Part shown: one piece after another, positions 9,554 through 18,643 of the stretch | Numbering within the stretch: position 1 is the stretch's first letter | How the letters are laid out: every line of letters starts with the position of its first letter | Assembly: GCA_009774145.1 (NCBI GenBank) | Contig: VSND01000001.1 | Coordinates: forward strand, 104,446 to 168,445 | Length of the DNA stretch: 64,000 nucleotides | Source of the DNA: Lachnospiraceae bacterium | Lineage (GTDB): Bacteria; Bacillota; Clostridia; Lachnospirales; Lachnospiraceae | Reading direction: 5' to 3' | The notes under the pieces: model-generated | Told to the model about the DNA's origin: nothing | The model's input: the letters and a program-made list of their open reading frames with translations, nothing else | The model's database searches: none | Position numbers and translations under genes: made by a program

Positions 9554-9988
9554 CTATCTTTTCTTTCTTCTGTACTTCTCTTCGCAGTATTTGCAGCGGT
9601 AGACCTCTTTTTTCGGGTCTGTGAGGACAAAGATGTGGTCCAGTTCCTGTTCAATGGAAGTGATGCAGCGCGGATTGCGGCATTTTGCCACATTTTTGAT
9701 TTCCTTTGGAAGAGACAGGCGTTTCTTTTCCACAATGCGGTCGTCTTTGATGATGTTGACCGTGATATTATGATCAATGAACCCCAGCGCTTTCAGGTCA
9801 ATGGCGTCGATGGAACATTCGATCTTGATGATGTCTTTTTTTCCCATCTTGTTGCTGCGGGCATTTTTAATAATGGCAACGCAGCAGTCGAACTTGTCCA
9901 GGTTCAGGTATTGATAGATCTCCATGCTCCTGCCGGCCTCAATATGGTCCAGCACGAAGCCTTCACTCAGTCCGCCGATATTTAACAT
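9554..9988 (-). CDS. pyrI: Aspartate carbamoyltransferase regulatory subunit
   Basis: This 144-aa protein is the regulatory chain that binds nucleotide effectors and a structural zinc in the pyrimidine pathway enzyme. The N-terminal allosteric domain ([35 protein letters not shown]) is followed by the zinc domain with four cysteines in CRNPRC and CKYC. It overlaps the end of pyrB by 7 nt, so the two chains are translationally coupled, as expected for a class B enzyme with both chains. Clostridia and enterobacteria have this arrangement; Bacillus does not. Confidence 0.97.
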   Translation of the reverse strand: MLNIGGLSEGFVLDHIEAGRSMEIYQYLNLDKFDCCVAIIKNARSNKMGKKDIIKIECSIDAIDLKALGFIDHNITVNIIKDDRIVEKKRLSLPKEIKNVAKCRNPRCITSIEQELDHIFVLTDPKKEVYRCKYCEEKYRRKKR

Positions 9989-10902
9989 ACGTTCACCTCC
10001 AGAAGGGTAAGGATCAGGGCCATACGCACATAGACGCCGTACTGGACCTGACGGAAATAGGCAGCTCTTGGATCCCTGTCCACTTCCACGGAGATCTCAT
10101 TGACCCGGGGAAGGGGATGCATGACGATCATATCGTCCTTGGCAAGCTTCATCTTCTTATTATTCAATATGTAGAAATCCTTCAGACGGACATAATCCTC
10201 CTCATTGAAGAACCGTTCTCTTTGTACGCGGGTCATGTAGAGAATGTCCAGTTCCGGCATCACATCTTCGATACGCTCTACTTCTCTGTAGGGAATATGC
10301 TCCGCTTCCAGCACGTCCTCCTTGATGTATTCCGGAACCTTCAGCTCTTCCGGAGAGATGAATACGAAAGTCACATGTTCATATCTTGCCAGAGCCCGGA
10401 CCAGAGAATGAACCGTCCGGCCGAATTTCAGATCGCCGCACAGACCGATGACAAGGTTGTTAAGCCGTCCTTTTAAAGAACGGATCGTAAGAAGATCGGT
10501 TAACGTCTGGGTGGGATGCTGATGTCCGCCGTCGCCGGCGTTGATGACAGGAATGGAAGAAACGGCGCTGGCCACCATGGGGGCGCCTTCTTTGGGATGA
10601 CGCATGGCACAGATATCTGCATAACAGGAAATCATGCGGATCGTATCGGAAACACTTTCACCTTTGGCAGCGGAGCTGCTGGCGGCGGAAGAAAAACCAA
10701 AAATATTGCCGCCCAGATTCATCATGGCAGCTTCAAAACTGAGACGGGTCCTTGTGCTTGGTTCATAGAACAGGGTGGCAAGTTTCCTGCCGTCACACGC
10801 ATGTGCGTATTTCTCCGGGTGCTTTTCGATGTCGTCTGCCAGATCCAGAAGCTGATCCAGCTCTTCGACCGAGAAGTCCAGAGGACTCATCAAATGTCTC
10901 AT
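9982..10902 (-). CDS. pyrB: Aspartate carbamoyltransferase catalytic subunit
   Basis: The enzyme joins carbamoyl phosphate and L-aspartate, the committed step of UMP synthesis. It is 306 aa, the normal length. The carbamoyl phosphate loop [11 protein letters not shown], the second loop motif HPTQTLTDL and the aspartate-binding motif [10 protein letters not shown] are all present. A GGAGG site precedes the start. Transcription should begin at the promoter at 10987-11015, and the leader holds a hairpin at 10947-10966. No pyrR-type attenuation region was recognised. Confidence 0.98.
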   Translation of the reverse strand: MRHLMSPLDFSVEELDQLLDLADDIEKHPEKYAHACDGRKLATLFYEPSTRTRLSFEAAMMNLGGNIFGFSSAASSSAAKGESVSDTIRMISCYADICAMRHPKEGAPMVASAVSSIPVINAGDGGHQHPTQTLTDLLTIRSLKGRLNNLVIGLCGDLKFGRTVHSLVRALARYEHVTFVFISPEELKVPEYIKEDVLEAEHIPYREVERIEDVMPELDILYMTRVQRERFFNEEDYVRLKDFYILNNKKMKLAKDDMIVMHPLPRVNEISVEVDRDPRAAYFRQVQYGVYVRMALILTLLEVNVC

Positions 10903-10946
10903 ACATACCTCCTGTATTAGAGTTTCGCATCTGTCCGGAAAACGGT

Positions 10947-10966
10947 CTGCATCCGGACGGATGCAG
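10947..10966 (-). promoter_or_regulatory. Hairpin in the pyrBI leader
   Basis: A perfect 8-bp palindromic stem (CTGCATCC/GGATGCAG) with a 4-nt loop lies in the expected 5' leader of pyrBI, about 15 nt after the predicted transcription start. The downstream T-run is short (TTTT), so it may be an attenuator or only a stabilising structure. Confidence 0.4.
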
Positions 10967-10986
10967 TTTAAAATTCTGCTATGAAC

Positions 10987-11015
10987 AGAATACTATTACT
11001 CCCTTATTCTGTCAA
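10987..11015 (-). promoter_or_regulatory. Sigma-A promoter of pyrBI
   Basis: On the minus strand, a perfect -35 TTGACA (11010-11015) is followed by a 17-nt spacer and a -10 TATTCT (10987-10992). Predicted start of the transcript is near 10980, about 80 nt before the pyrB start codon. Confidence 0.8.
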
Positions 11016-11157
11016 GTTCTGTTGTCCCCCTTTTTCCGCCGCAGACCGGACCGTGTACCCATACAGCTTCCGGTTGAAAAACAGACAGAGGGGGGCGAGT
11101 ATTTCCTGTTGTGCATAATAAGGAGAAGATTTTATCAATTTATGAGGAGGTGCATAT

Positions 11158-11847
11158 ATGGAGTCTGTATCGTATCTGATTCCAGTTCCCCTGCAGGATG
11201 AAAAGCCTGGTCTTCATCGAATGATTCGGAAGATTCAAACACGCCCCGGAATGTACATTGGCAGCAATACGATTACTTCATTGGAACATTTCCTTGATGG
11301 ATACCAGGCCGCTGAACGTGACTTTGGCGTTGGCGTGTGTCGGAATGGCAATTTGTTTCCGCCTGATTTTTATTATATGCATAACTTTGCAGATTTCCGT
11401 CTGCAAACGGAATGCCTTTGTGCCGGATGGCGCCATAATATCCTCACATATTGTCATGGTGATGAAGAAAAAGCGCTAAACCTGTTTTTTGATTTGTACC
11501 AGGAATTCAGGCAGCTCAAAATGAAGCGTTATTGGAAAGCCGTATTAACAAAGGAAAATATTGCGTGGAATGATAAAATGAAACGTTGTTATTCCGTGAG
11601 AGAGCATGGTCCGGAACCGGTTTATAAAAATCCCATCGCCGTTTATGCTTTGGAATTAACGATACCGGTTTGTATGCTTGCTGTGGAAACCACAAGTGAA
11701 GTCCTTACGGAACGTCAGTTTTTTTCTTCCGCCGACGAGGCGAAAGGAAATCATAGCGGAGCGGAAATATATTTTGGAAAAATCGACACATGGGAAGAGG
11801 CTGAAGCGAATAATCTTTATTTTAACAAGGTTATCAGAATGCGTTAA
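11158..11847 (+). CDS. Unassigned protein with an RPGMYIG motif
   Basis: I do not recognise a named function. The 229-aa protein begins with MIRKIQTRPGMYIGSNTITSLEHFLDGY; the RPGMYIG string resembles the N-terminus of GyrB/ParE, but the remaining GHKL ATP-binding motifs are absent, so it is not a gyrase. Proteins with this N-terminal motif and a small alpha/beta body occur as orphans in many bacteria. The ATG is preceded by AGGAGGTG. Base composition is lower in G+C than the neighbours, which suggests it is accessory. It stands alone. Confidence 0.7.
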   Translation: MESVSYLIPVPLQDEKPGLHRMIRKIQTRPGMYIGSNTITSLEHFLDGYQAAERDFGVGVCRNGNLFPPDFYYMHNFADFRLQTECLCAGWRHNILTYCHGDEEKALNLFFDLYQEFRQLKMKRYWKAVLTKENIAWNDKMKRCYSVREHGPEPVYKNPIAVYALELTIPVCMLAVETTSEVLTERQFFSSADEAKGNHSGAEIYFGKIDTWEEAEANNLYFNKVIRMR

Positions 11848-12041
11848 ATTTTTGTTGTAATTAATTTTACTTAAGACCGCCAGAATTTACCAGTCTGTCA
11901 TTTTCCTGTCTGCGTTCTTCCGGCTCTTTGGAAATTCGGATGCGACGCGGGCTGTTTTCTGCTCTCCTTTTTTAGAGAAAACTTAGAGATACATCTGCTA
12001 TCATTATCCTGTAAATAGAAAAAGAAAGGACGACAGGAGAA

Positions 12042-12602
12042 ATGAAAATAAGGAAAGCAGCAGCAACGGCAGGTTTCATTCTGTGTATGGGAATCATGAC
12101 AGCGGGATGTGCGAAGACAACAGAGAGCAGCCCGCAGGCAGAGGCGGGGGAAACGATGGCGGAGAACGGGCAGACGGAGGGTTCTTCGGAAGATGCAGAG
12201 GACATGGAGCAGAGTGACAGCCAGGCGGACGCTGCAGGACAGGACGTGGAGCAAAGCGGTGAAGCAGACGGACAAACTGCAGATGCATCACAGGAAACGG
12301 AGCATCTTGGCGGAAAGGTGCAGAACCCGCAGGAGGATGGTATGATTCTGGTTCAGACCACGGTTCTGGATGAAAACGGAGCAGTTACCATACTGGACGA
12401 GAAGGATGCAGAGAAAATTCCAGTGAAATTTTTGCAGGAAACAAAAGCGGAACACTGGATTATTCAGGGGAATGGCGGTGACATTGACATGCAGAAAGCC
12501 GATCTTTCGGATTTGGAAGAGGGTATGCTCATAGAGCTTGAGGGGTATTTCGAAGGCGACTGCTTTATGGCAACCAGGGTGATCATTGAAGAGTATACCT
12601 GA
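12042..12602 (+). CDS. Small lipoprotein of unknown function
   Basis: A lipoprotein signal with lipobox TAGC (Cys23) is followed by about 70 residues rich in Glu, Gln, Asp, Ala and Ser, probably an unstructured tether, and a C-terminal globular part of about 90 residues (from MILVQTTVLD to the end) predicted to be beta-rich. I do not recognise the globular part. The start is preceded by GACAGGAGA. It is a single-gene unit, ending in the hairpin at 12654-12687. Confidence 0.75.
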   Translation: MKIRKAAATAGFILCMGIMTAGCAKTTESSPQAEAGETMAENGQTEGSSEDAEDMEQSDSQADAAGQDVEQSGEADGQTADASQETEHLGGKVQNPQEDGMILVQTTVLDENGAVTILDEKDAEKIPVKFLQETKAEHWIIQGNGGDIDMQKADLSDLEEGMLIELEGYFEGDCFMATRVIIEEYT

Positions 12603-12653
12603 AATCAGAAATATTCCATATTTTCCATTCATTTTCATAATTTTCCATAAACA

Positions 12654-12687
12654 ATGCCTCTTTTTCTGTTTGCCGGAAAAGAGGCAT
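12654..12687. terminator. Bidirectional terminator between convergent genes
   Basis: An 11-bp perfect stem (12654-12664 with 12677-12687) contains T-runs and A-runs in its arms, suiting termination from either side. It separates the lipoprotein gene from the convergent CmpB-like gene. Confidence 0.65.
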
Positions 12688-12755
12688 GTTCATTAGGAAT
12701 CACTTATGCGGCTGCCGTGGATCCGTTCAGGCAGGCGCATCAGAAAACCGGGCAG

Positions 12756-13148
12756 CTACCGGCTTTTACGGAGCAGAATCCGTTCATACAGAAGCCCTAC
12801 CAGGAACCAGACAGGAGCATAGTCCAGTCGGATGACACCGTTCAGATGGTAAGGGGTGCGGCTGTAATCCCAGGGGCACATATTTCTGCGTTTAAGAAGG
12901 CTGCCGCTGATATATTCCCCTAAAAAGATACAGGACATGTAGACAAATCCCCGTTTGAACAGCGGGGCATTTTTCAGTTTCTGCATAATGGGGGCAAGGA
13001 AAGCGGCGCTCCCGTAGATGGGGAACATCCACAGGGAGGAACTGCCGGTCAGTTTCGGGTTGCGTATGCGGAAGGCATGCAGGCCGGTCCAGAGGATCTC
13101 CATGGTCCAGCCGATCATTCCGCAGCGAAAAAAGTTCTGTCTTATCAT
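12756..13148 (-). CDS. Small membrane protein of the putative ABC-transporter type IV (CmpB-like) family
   Basis: This 130-aa protein has several hydrophobic segments and the family features GWTMEILWTG near the N-terminus, SSLWMFPIYG, FLGEYISGSLLKR, and CPWDYSRTPYHLNGVIRLDYAPVWF. Despite the family name no ATPase is linked and the function is unknown. No convincing ribosome binding site precedes the start, so the exact N-terminus is uncertain; a later methionine at residue 11 is possible. Confidence 0.75.
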   Translation of the reverse strand: MIRQNFFRCGMIGWTMEILWTGLHAFRIRNPKLTGSSSLWMFPIYGSAAFLAPIMQKLKNAPLFKRGFVYMSCIFLGEYISGSLLKRRNMCPWDYSRTPYHLNGVIRLDYAPVWFLVGLLYERILLRKSR

Positions 13149-13275
13149 GGGAGATAGTATGAGCAGTATGGGATGAAATATTCATTCGGCGTTCTTGAAA
13201 GTACCGCTTTCATATGTTATGATGAGGTGCAGTATAAAGAGCAGGGAAAAACTATGGGAGAAAATGTGAAACGAT

Positions 13276-14574
13276 ATGACATATGAAGAAGCAAGAAACT
13301 ATCTGGAGGACTGCAATCAGTATGCGGGAGAATTTACGCTGGAACCGTTGAAGGAGATGCTGAGGCGTCTGGGGGACCCGCAGGAAAGACTGCAGTTTGT
13401 GCATATTGCAGGGACCAACGGGAAGGGTTCCGTGCTGGCATATGTGTCAACGGTCCTGAAAGAAGCGGGCTTTCGGACGGGAAGATATATCTCGCCTACG
13501 ATCTTCAGCTACCGGGAACGGATTCAGGTAAATGAAACCTGCATTTCCAGAGAGGATCTGGTGCGTCTGACAGAGAAGATCCGGGCGGCGGGTGATCAGA
13601 TGCTTGCAGAAGGACTGGCTCACCCTACCATGTTTGAGGCGGAGACTGCGCTGGCATTTCTGTATTTTATGGAGCAGAAATGCGATCTGGTCGTGCTGGA
13701 GTGCGGTATGGGCGGCAGGATGGATGCGACCAATGTGATACAAAATACTGTGGCGGCAGTGCTTGCTTCCATCAGCATGGATCATATGGGATTTCTGGGA
13801 GATACCCTGTCGGAGATTGCCGGAAATAAGGCGGGAATCATCAAGCCGGGCTGCACGGTGGTGACCATGAAGCAGAGACCGGAAGCAGAGCAGGTCATCC
13901 GGGAGCGGGCGAAAGCCTGCGGCTGTCCGGTGGTAACGGCGGATCCGGAGCAGGCGGTGAACCGGAAGCGGGAACTTTTTTCACAGACCTTTGATTATGG
14001 AACAAGAAAAGAGATCAGACTTTCACTGTCAGGAGAATATCAGTTCGCCAATGGAGCACTGGCGCTGGAAGTGATTGATGTGCTGCGGAAAAAGGGATAT
14101 GAGATTCCGGAAGGGGCCGTCCGAAGGGGACTGTCCGGGACTGTCTGGACCGGACGGTTCAGCGTGGTGGCAGAAGCACCGTATTTTATCGTGGACGGGG
14201 CACATAACCGGGATGCGGCGGAGAAGCTTGCCGGGACCATAGAGCATTATCTGCCGGGAAAAAGGCTGATCTATATCATGGGTGTTCTGGCGGATAAGGA
14301 ATACGATGCGGTGATTGAAAAGACCGCTGGTTACGCGTCAGAGATCATTACCGTGATGACGCCGGACAATGTGAGGGCGCTGCCTGCGGAGGACCTTGCC
14401 AGAGCCGTGGCAGTGCACAATCCCCATGTGCAGGCGGCAGAGAGCATCGGGACGGCCGTGGAGCGGGCATATGAGCTGGCCGGGAAGGACGATGTGATCC
14501 TGGCATTCGGTTCCCTCTCTTATCTGGGTGAGCTGGTGAGAGCGGTGCAGAAAAGAGCAGAGGAAGGAAAATAA
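13276..14574 (+). CDS. folC: Folylpolyglutamate synthase / dihydrofolate synthase
   Basis: This Mur-ligase-family enzyme adds glutamate to dihydropteroate or to reduced folates, using ATP. The protein is 432 aa. Motifs seen are the P-loop GTNGKGSV (residues 47-54), SPTIFSYRERI, LECGMGGRMDATN, ISMDHMGFLGDTL with NKAGI, and the C-terminal domain start DGAHNRDAAEKL. The first codons overlap no other gene. No folate biosynthesis neighbours are present. Confidence 0.95.
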   Translation: MTYEEARNYLEDCNQYAGEFTLEPLKEMLRRLGDPQERLQFVHIAGTNGKGSVLAYVSTVLKEAGFRTGRYISPTIFSYRERIQVNETCISREDLVRLTEKIRAAGDQMLAEGLAHPTMFEAETALAFLYFMEQKCDLVVLECGMGGRMDATNVIQNTVAAVLASISMDHMGFLGDTLSEIAGNKAGIIKPGCTVVTMKQRPEAEQVIRERAKACGCPVVTADPEQAVNRKRELFSQTFDYGTRKEIRLSLSGEYQFANGALALEVIDVLRKKGYEIPEGAVRRGLSGTVWTGRFSVVAEAPYFIVDGAHNRDAAEKLAGTIEHYLPGKRLIYIMGVLADKEYDAVIEKTAGYASEIITVMTPDNVRALPAEDLARAVAVHNPHVQAAESIGTAVERAYELAGKDDVILAFGSLSYLGELVRAVQKRAEEGK

Positions 14575-14603
14575 AGGTGATCCGGACAGGAAAATGATGG
14601 AAA

Positions 14604-14681
14604 ATGGATAAATATGATATATCATCAAAAATAGAAGAATATCGCAGAAACGGGCAGATTGATCAGGCAAAAATGAAGTGA
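14604..14681 (+). CDS. Short 25-codon reading frame coupled to the next gene
   Basis: A short frame with many charged residues (KIEEYRRNGQIDQAK) ends in TGA, which overlaps the GTG start of the following frame as GTGA. It could be a coupled leader peptide or the 5' part of a gene broken by a frameshift. Codons look natural, but there is no clear ribosome binding site beyond GGAAAA. Confidence 0.3.
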   Translation: MDKYDISSKIEEYRRNGQIDQAKMK

Positions 14682-14977
14682 TAAGACAGATTTATGACAG
14701 AATTGTAAAGATCTTTCATTCAGATACATTTTCAGCGGAGCTGAAACGTAACATTACCGCCGTCTTATACAATGAATTTCCGGATGAGAACGAAGTGTTT
14801 AAGCTGATCGGCAAAGATGAGAAAACAGCTACAAGATGGATGGAAAAACGGGAGAGATCCGGAAATCAGTGGGACAGCGGCTTATTTCAGGTGCAGATAT
14901 TGCCGGTGTCAAATGAAGTGATTGTGGAAGCAGAGAAGTTTTCAGAAGGGCTCTGCTGGATGAAGGAATACATATAA
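14678..14977 (+). CDS. Small hypothetical protein
   Basis: This 99-aa protein starts with GTG overlapping the stop of the short frame upstream. It is rich in charged residues with a probable helical N-terminal half (MIRQIYDRIVKIFHSD, SAELKRNITAVLYNEF) and no signal peptide or membrane segment. I do not recognise it. Together with the frame at 14604 it could represent one ancestral gene with a frameshift near 14675. Confidence 0.5.
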   Translation: MIRQIYDRIVKIFHSDTFSAELKRNITAVLYNEFPDENEVFKLIGKDEKTATRWMEKRERSGNQWDSGLFQVQILPVSNEVIVEAEKFSEGLCWMKEYI

Positions 14978-15056
14978 TGAAAGAAAAGGAATCAGCAGCA
15001 ATATAGTTTTATAACAGGAACAACAGGGAATGGTAAACACAGACAGGAGACAGAAA

Positions 15057-16187
15057 ATGACAGATTTACTGGAACTGAGAGATCAGATTGATAAAATTGA
15101 CCGGGAAATTGTACGGTTATTTGAAGAGCGGATGGACGTCTGCAGACAGGTGGCGGAATATAAGATTGCCAATGGAAAAAAGGTGCTGGACCGGGGACGG
15201 GAGCTGGAGAAGCTGGACACTCTGGGGGCGCTTACACACAACGATTTTAACAGACATGGCATACAGGAGCTGTTCCGGCAGATCATGTCCATAAGCAGGA
15301 AACTGCAGTATCAGCTTCTGGTGCAGGAAGGGGTATCCGGAAACCTTCCGTTTACGCAGATCGACCGGATTGACCGGAAGCACTGCCGGGTGGTCTATCA
15401 GGGTGTGGAGGGGGCCTACCAGCATCAGGCGGCGCTGAAATATTTTGGAGAGGATGTCAACATCTTTCATATGGACAGCTGGAGAGGCTGTATGGAAGCC
15501 ATCAAGGAAGGAATGGCAGATTATGCGGTTCTTCCCATTGAGAACTCTTCGGCAGGAGAGGTAAACGATATCTATGATCTTCTGGAGGAGTATGAAAATT
15601 ATATCGTGGGCGAGCAGATTCTGGAGATCAACCATGCGCTTCTGGGTGTTCCGGGAGCAGAGATTTCCGACATCCGGACGGTCTATTCTCATCCGCAGGC
15701 GCTGATGCAGTGTTCGGTCTATCTGGAACAGCAGGAGGGCTGGAGGCAAAAGAGCGTTGCCAATACGGCCATGGCGGCAGAGAAGGTGGCGGCGGACGGC
15801 GACAGGTCACAGGCGGCGATTGGAAGCGTGGCGGCGGCGGAGCATCACGGGCTTCAGATCCTGAAGATACCCATCAACCACAACCGCTTTAATTCCACCC
15901 GGTTCATCATCGTGACCAACCGGAAGATGTATGAAAAGGATGCGAAAAAGGTCAGCATCTGTTTTGAGCTTCCTCATAAAAGCGGGAGCCTTTACAGCAT
16001 CCTGTCGCATATCATCTACAATGATCTGAACATGTGCAAGATCGAGTCCAGACCGATCCCGGAACACAACTGGGAGTATCATTTCTTTGTGGACTTTGAC
16101 GGCAACCTGAATGACAGCGCGGTGAAGAATGCCATCCGAGGCATCATGGAAGAAGCCGTGAACTTTAAGATTCTGGGAAATTATTAG
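15057..16187 (+). CDS. pheA: Bifunctional chorismate mutase / prephenate dehydratase
   Basis: This enzyme makes phenylpyruvate from chorismate in two steps. The 376-aa protein has an AroQ-class chorismate mutase domain (about 1-90: LLELRDQIDKIDREIVRLFEER, VAEYK), a prephenate dehydratase domain (about 110-285: YQGVEGAYQHQAALKYF, LPIENSSAGEVNDIYDLL, NSTRFIIV), and a C-terminal ACT-type regulatory domain (SICFELPHKSGSLYSIL, KIESRPIPEHNWEYHFFVDFDG) carrying the phenylalanine feedback motif ESRP. The start at 15057 is chosen because CAGGAGACAG precedes it and it begins exactly at the mutase domain. Confidence 0.97.
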   Translation: MTDLLELRDQIDKIDREIVRLFEERMDVCRQVAEYKIANGKKVLDRGRELEKLDTLGALTHNDFNRHGIQELFRQIMSISRKLQYQLLVQEGVSGNLPFTQIDRIDRKHCRVVYQGVEGAYQHQAALKYFGEDVNIFHMDSWRGCMEAIKEGMADYAVLPIENSSAGEVNDIYDLLEEYENYIVGEQILEINHALLGVPGAEISDIRTVYSHPQALMQCSVYLEQQEGWRQKSVANTAMAAEKVAADGDRSQAAIGSVAAAEHHGLQILKIPINHNRFNSTRFIIVTNRKMYEKDAKKVSICFELPHKSGSLYSILSHIIYNDLNMCKIESRPIPEHNWEYHFFVDFDGNLNDSAVKNAIRGIMEEAVNFKILGNY

Positions 16188-16238
16188 AAAATCCGCGGAT
16201 TCGGTAAGGCAGGGGCAAAACCGGACGTCCGGAAAACT

Positions 16239-17093
16239 TCAGGAGCCGCTTCTGGCGTTTTTCAGTTCATCAAGCAGCTGGAAGGGAATAGCAAGCCCGG
16301 ATCGGATGCCGGTTCCAAGGGCGATATCCGGCTTGTTTTTTCCATGAAAATCAGAACCGCCGGTGATGAGAAGCCCGTACTGTTCGGCCAGAGAACGGAC
16401 AAAGGCTTCGTCGGATCCGTGGTTCAGTACGTAGACAGCTTCTATGCCCATAAGGCCGGCTTCTTTGAGTTCGCAGATGAGCAGGCGAAGCTGTTTTCTG
16501 GACAGGGCATAGAGAAGCGGATGGGCCAGCACCGGAATGCCGTCATGGGCGAGGATCAGGCGGATGGCATCTGCGGGAGTTACCTCGGATTTGGGGACAA
16601 AGCAGGCGGCATGCGCTCCCAGATATTTGTCAAAGGCGATCTTACGCGTCTCAACCAGGCCATGGTCAACCATCCACGCAGCCATATGGGCGCGGGTGAT
16701 GACGGCATCCGGAAAGGCTTCTGTGAGAACGTCCATGGAGACGGGAAAGCCGGTGTGCTCCCGGATTCGTTCGCACATCTGCACATTTCTGGTATGACGG
16801 GCGTTCAGATATCCGCGGAGTTCCTTCTGAAAGGTGCCGGCATGGTAGTCAATAAAATAACCAAGCACATGGATGTCCCGGTGGAGCCATCGGGTGGAAA
16901 ATTCGATGCCGGGGACGATTTCCAGTCCGGAGCCTCTGGCAGCGCGGACCGCCTCATCGATGCCGTCGGTGGTATCGTGGTCGGTCAGGGCAAAAGCGGA
17001 CAGGCCGGCGGAAAGAGCGAGTGCGACCAGTTCTTCCGGAGTCAGGGAACCGTCAGAATAAGTAGAATGGACATGCAGATCTATGGTCTTCAT
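16239..17093 (-). CDS. PHP-domain phosphoesterase (nucleoside bisphosphatase / YciV-type)
   Basis: This metal-dependent phosphoesterase is 284 aa. The PHP motifs are present: DLHVHSTYSDG (metal ligands His, His, Asp), ALTDHDTTDGI, IEFSTRW, HDGIPVLAHPLLYA and GGSDFHG. The size and the ITGGSDFHGKNKP tail match the RNase AM/YciV group, which removes 3'-phosphate from nucleoside bisphosphates or trims RNA 5' ends; polymerase-linked PHP domains are excluded by length. An AGGAGG site precedes the start. It is divergent from the MATE gene. Confidence 0.88.
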   Translation of the reverse strand: MKTIDLHVHSTYSDGSLTPEELVALALSAGLSAFALTDHDTTDGIDEAVRAARGSGLEIVPGIEFSTRWLHRDIHVLGYFIDYHAGTFQKELRGYLNARHTRNVQMCERIREHTGFPVSMDVLTEAFPDAVITRAHMAAWMVDHGLVETRKIAFDKYLGAHAACFVPKSEVTPADAIRLILAHDGIPVLAHPLLYALSRKQLRLLICELKEAGLMGIEAVYVLNHGSDEAFVRSLAEQYGLLITGGSDFHGKNKPDIALGTGIRSGLAIPFQLLDELKNARSGS

Positions 17094-17190
17094 AAAAACC
17101 TCCTGAATAAAAATCCGGCATCTGCCCGCAGGATGTCATGGCAGGAACAGACGCGGTTTTCATGTATTGTATAGAAAGAGTATAACACAT

Positions 17191-18525
17191 ATGAAGGAAT
17201 TTTTGAAAATAGTATTTGGGCTGGCATTTCCCATCGCGCTTCAGAACCTGATCAATACAGCGGTGACGACGGCGGATGTGGTCATGCTTGGAAAAGTCGG
17301 GGAGACAGCGCTTTCCAGCGGCTCTCTGGCAGGACAGGTACAGTTCGTCATGAGCCTGATGGTGTTCGGAATGACCTCCGGGGCTTCTGTATTGACGGCA
17401 CAGTACTGGGGAAAGAAGGAGCTGAAGACCATAGAGAAGGTGTTCAGCATGACTCTCTGCTTTGCGTTGACGGCAGGGGTGCTTTTTTTTCTTGCATCGG
17501 AGCTTTTTCCGGAACAGATCATGCATATTTTTTCTTCGGAACAGGAAGTGATCAAAGGCGGGGCGTCCTACCTTCGGATTGTAGCCTTCAGCTATCCGCT
17601 GTCGGCCTTCTGCACCGGCTATCTGTATCTGATGCGCAGCATCGAGCGGGCAAAGATCGGGACCGCCGTCTTTGCCTGTTCCCTTGTGGCAAATGTAATC
17701 ATGAATGCGGTCTTTATCTTCGGACTTCTGGGGGCGCCTGCCATGGGGGTCCGGGGCGCGGCGCTGGCGACTTTTCTGTCCCGTTGTCTGGAATTTGTGA
17801 TTGTTGTTTTTTACATGTGGAAGATCAACCGGCAGGTGCGGGTCAGAAGGGGATATTTCTTTCACTGGGACCGCCTGCTTTTGAAAGATTTTCTGGTGCT
17901 GTCCATTCCGGTGGTATTAAATGAAACGCTGTGGGGTGCGGGAATGTCCGCCAATGCGGCAATTCTGGGACAGCTTGGGAGTCCGGCAGCGGCGGCGAAT
18001 TCGGTAGTCCGCGTGATCCGGGAGCTGGTGATGGTCATGAGCATTGGATTGTCTGCAGCCACCAGCGTACTGGTAGGAAAGGCAATCGGAGAGAAAAAGC
18101 TGGATATGGCAAAGACATATGCAAGAAGAATGGTGCTCTTAAGCATTGTCATGACCTCCTGTGCCAGCGCGGCGATGTTTTCCCTTCGTCATGTGATTAC
18201 CGATGCGCTGACACTTGGACCGACGGCAAAAGAATATCTTCTGTTTATGCTGGCAGTACTGGCAGTGTACAATCTGTGCCAGTCCGTGACCTGTCCGGTT
18301 ATCGTGGGCGTACTGCGGGCAGGCGGCGATACCAGATTCGGCCTGATTCTGGAGGGCAGCGCGCTGTGGGTCGGTTCCATCCTGATGGGATGGATCGGAG
18401 CATTTATTCTGCACCTGCCGGTCCGGACGGTATTTGCGCTTCTGATGCTGGACGAATTCATCAAGCTGCCCTTTGCGGCATGGAGATACCGGTCGAAGGT
18501 GTGGCTGAAGGATGTGACACGATAA
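17191..18525 (+). CDS. MATE family multidrug/metabolite exporter
   Basis: This 444-aa protein has about twelve hydrophobic segments and belongs to the MATE family, which exports drugs or metabolites with sodium or protons. Characteristic strings are the N-terminal IALQNLINTAVTTADVVMLGKVGE, the repeat-like QYWGKKELKTIEKVF, and the second-half start PVVLNETLWGAGMSANAAILGQLG. The start at 17191 is chosen because the methionine at 17167 overlaps the promoter region; an AGAAAGAG sequence lies upstream. Substrate unknown. Confidence 0.9.
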   Translation: MKEFLKIVFGLAFPIALQNLINTAVTTADVVMLGKVGETALSSGSLAGQVQFVMSLMVFGMTSGASVLTAQYWGKKELKTIEKVFSMTLCFALTAGVLFFLASELFPEQIMHIFSSEQEVIKGGASYLRIVAFSYPLSAFCTGYLYLMRSIERAKIGTAVFACSLVANVIMNAVFIFGLLGAPAMGVRGAALATFLSRCLEFVIVVFYMWKINRQVRVRRGYFFHWDRLLLKDFLVLSIPVVLNETLWGAGMSANAAILGQLGSPAAAANSVVRVIRELVMVMSIGLSAATSVLVGKAIGEKKLDMAKTYARRMVLLSIVMTSCASAAMFSLRHVITDALTLGPTAKEYLLFMLAVLAVYNLCQSVTCPVIVGVLRAGGDTRFGLILEGSALWVGSILMGWIGAFILHLPVRTVFALLMLDEFIKLPFAAWRYRSKVWLKDVTR

Positions 18526-18580
18526 AGTAAGGTTTTCTGCCGGTTTTCCTGAGTAATCGGGGCAGGTGAAAGAAAAAAGA

Positions 18581-18608
18581 TTGACATTTTGTGTAAAAAC
18601 GGTATGAT
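18581..18608 (+). promoter_or_regulatory. Sigma-A promoter of the malic enzyme gene
   Basis: TTGACA at 18581-18586, a 16-nt spacer and TATGAT at 18603-18608 lie about 35 nt upstream of the start codon. Confidence 0.75.
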
Positions 18609-18643
18609 TTTGGAAGTGAAACTATGTACAGGAGGAAGAGATC

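Noticed and set aside
9494..10920. Plus-strand frames opposite pyrI and pyrB
   Set aside because: They are antisense to two well-conserved genes and have no motif or ribosome binding site.
11158..11847. DNA gyrase B fragment
   Set aside because: Only the RPGMYIG string matches; the ATP-binding GHKL motifs and the expected spacing are absent.
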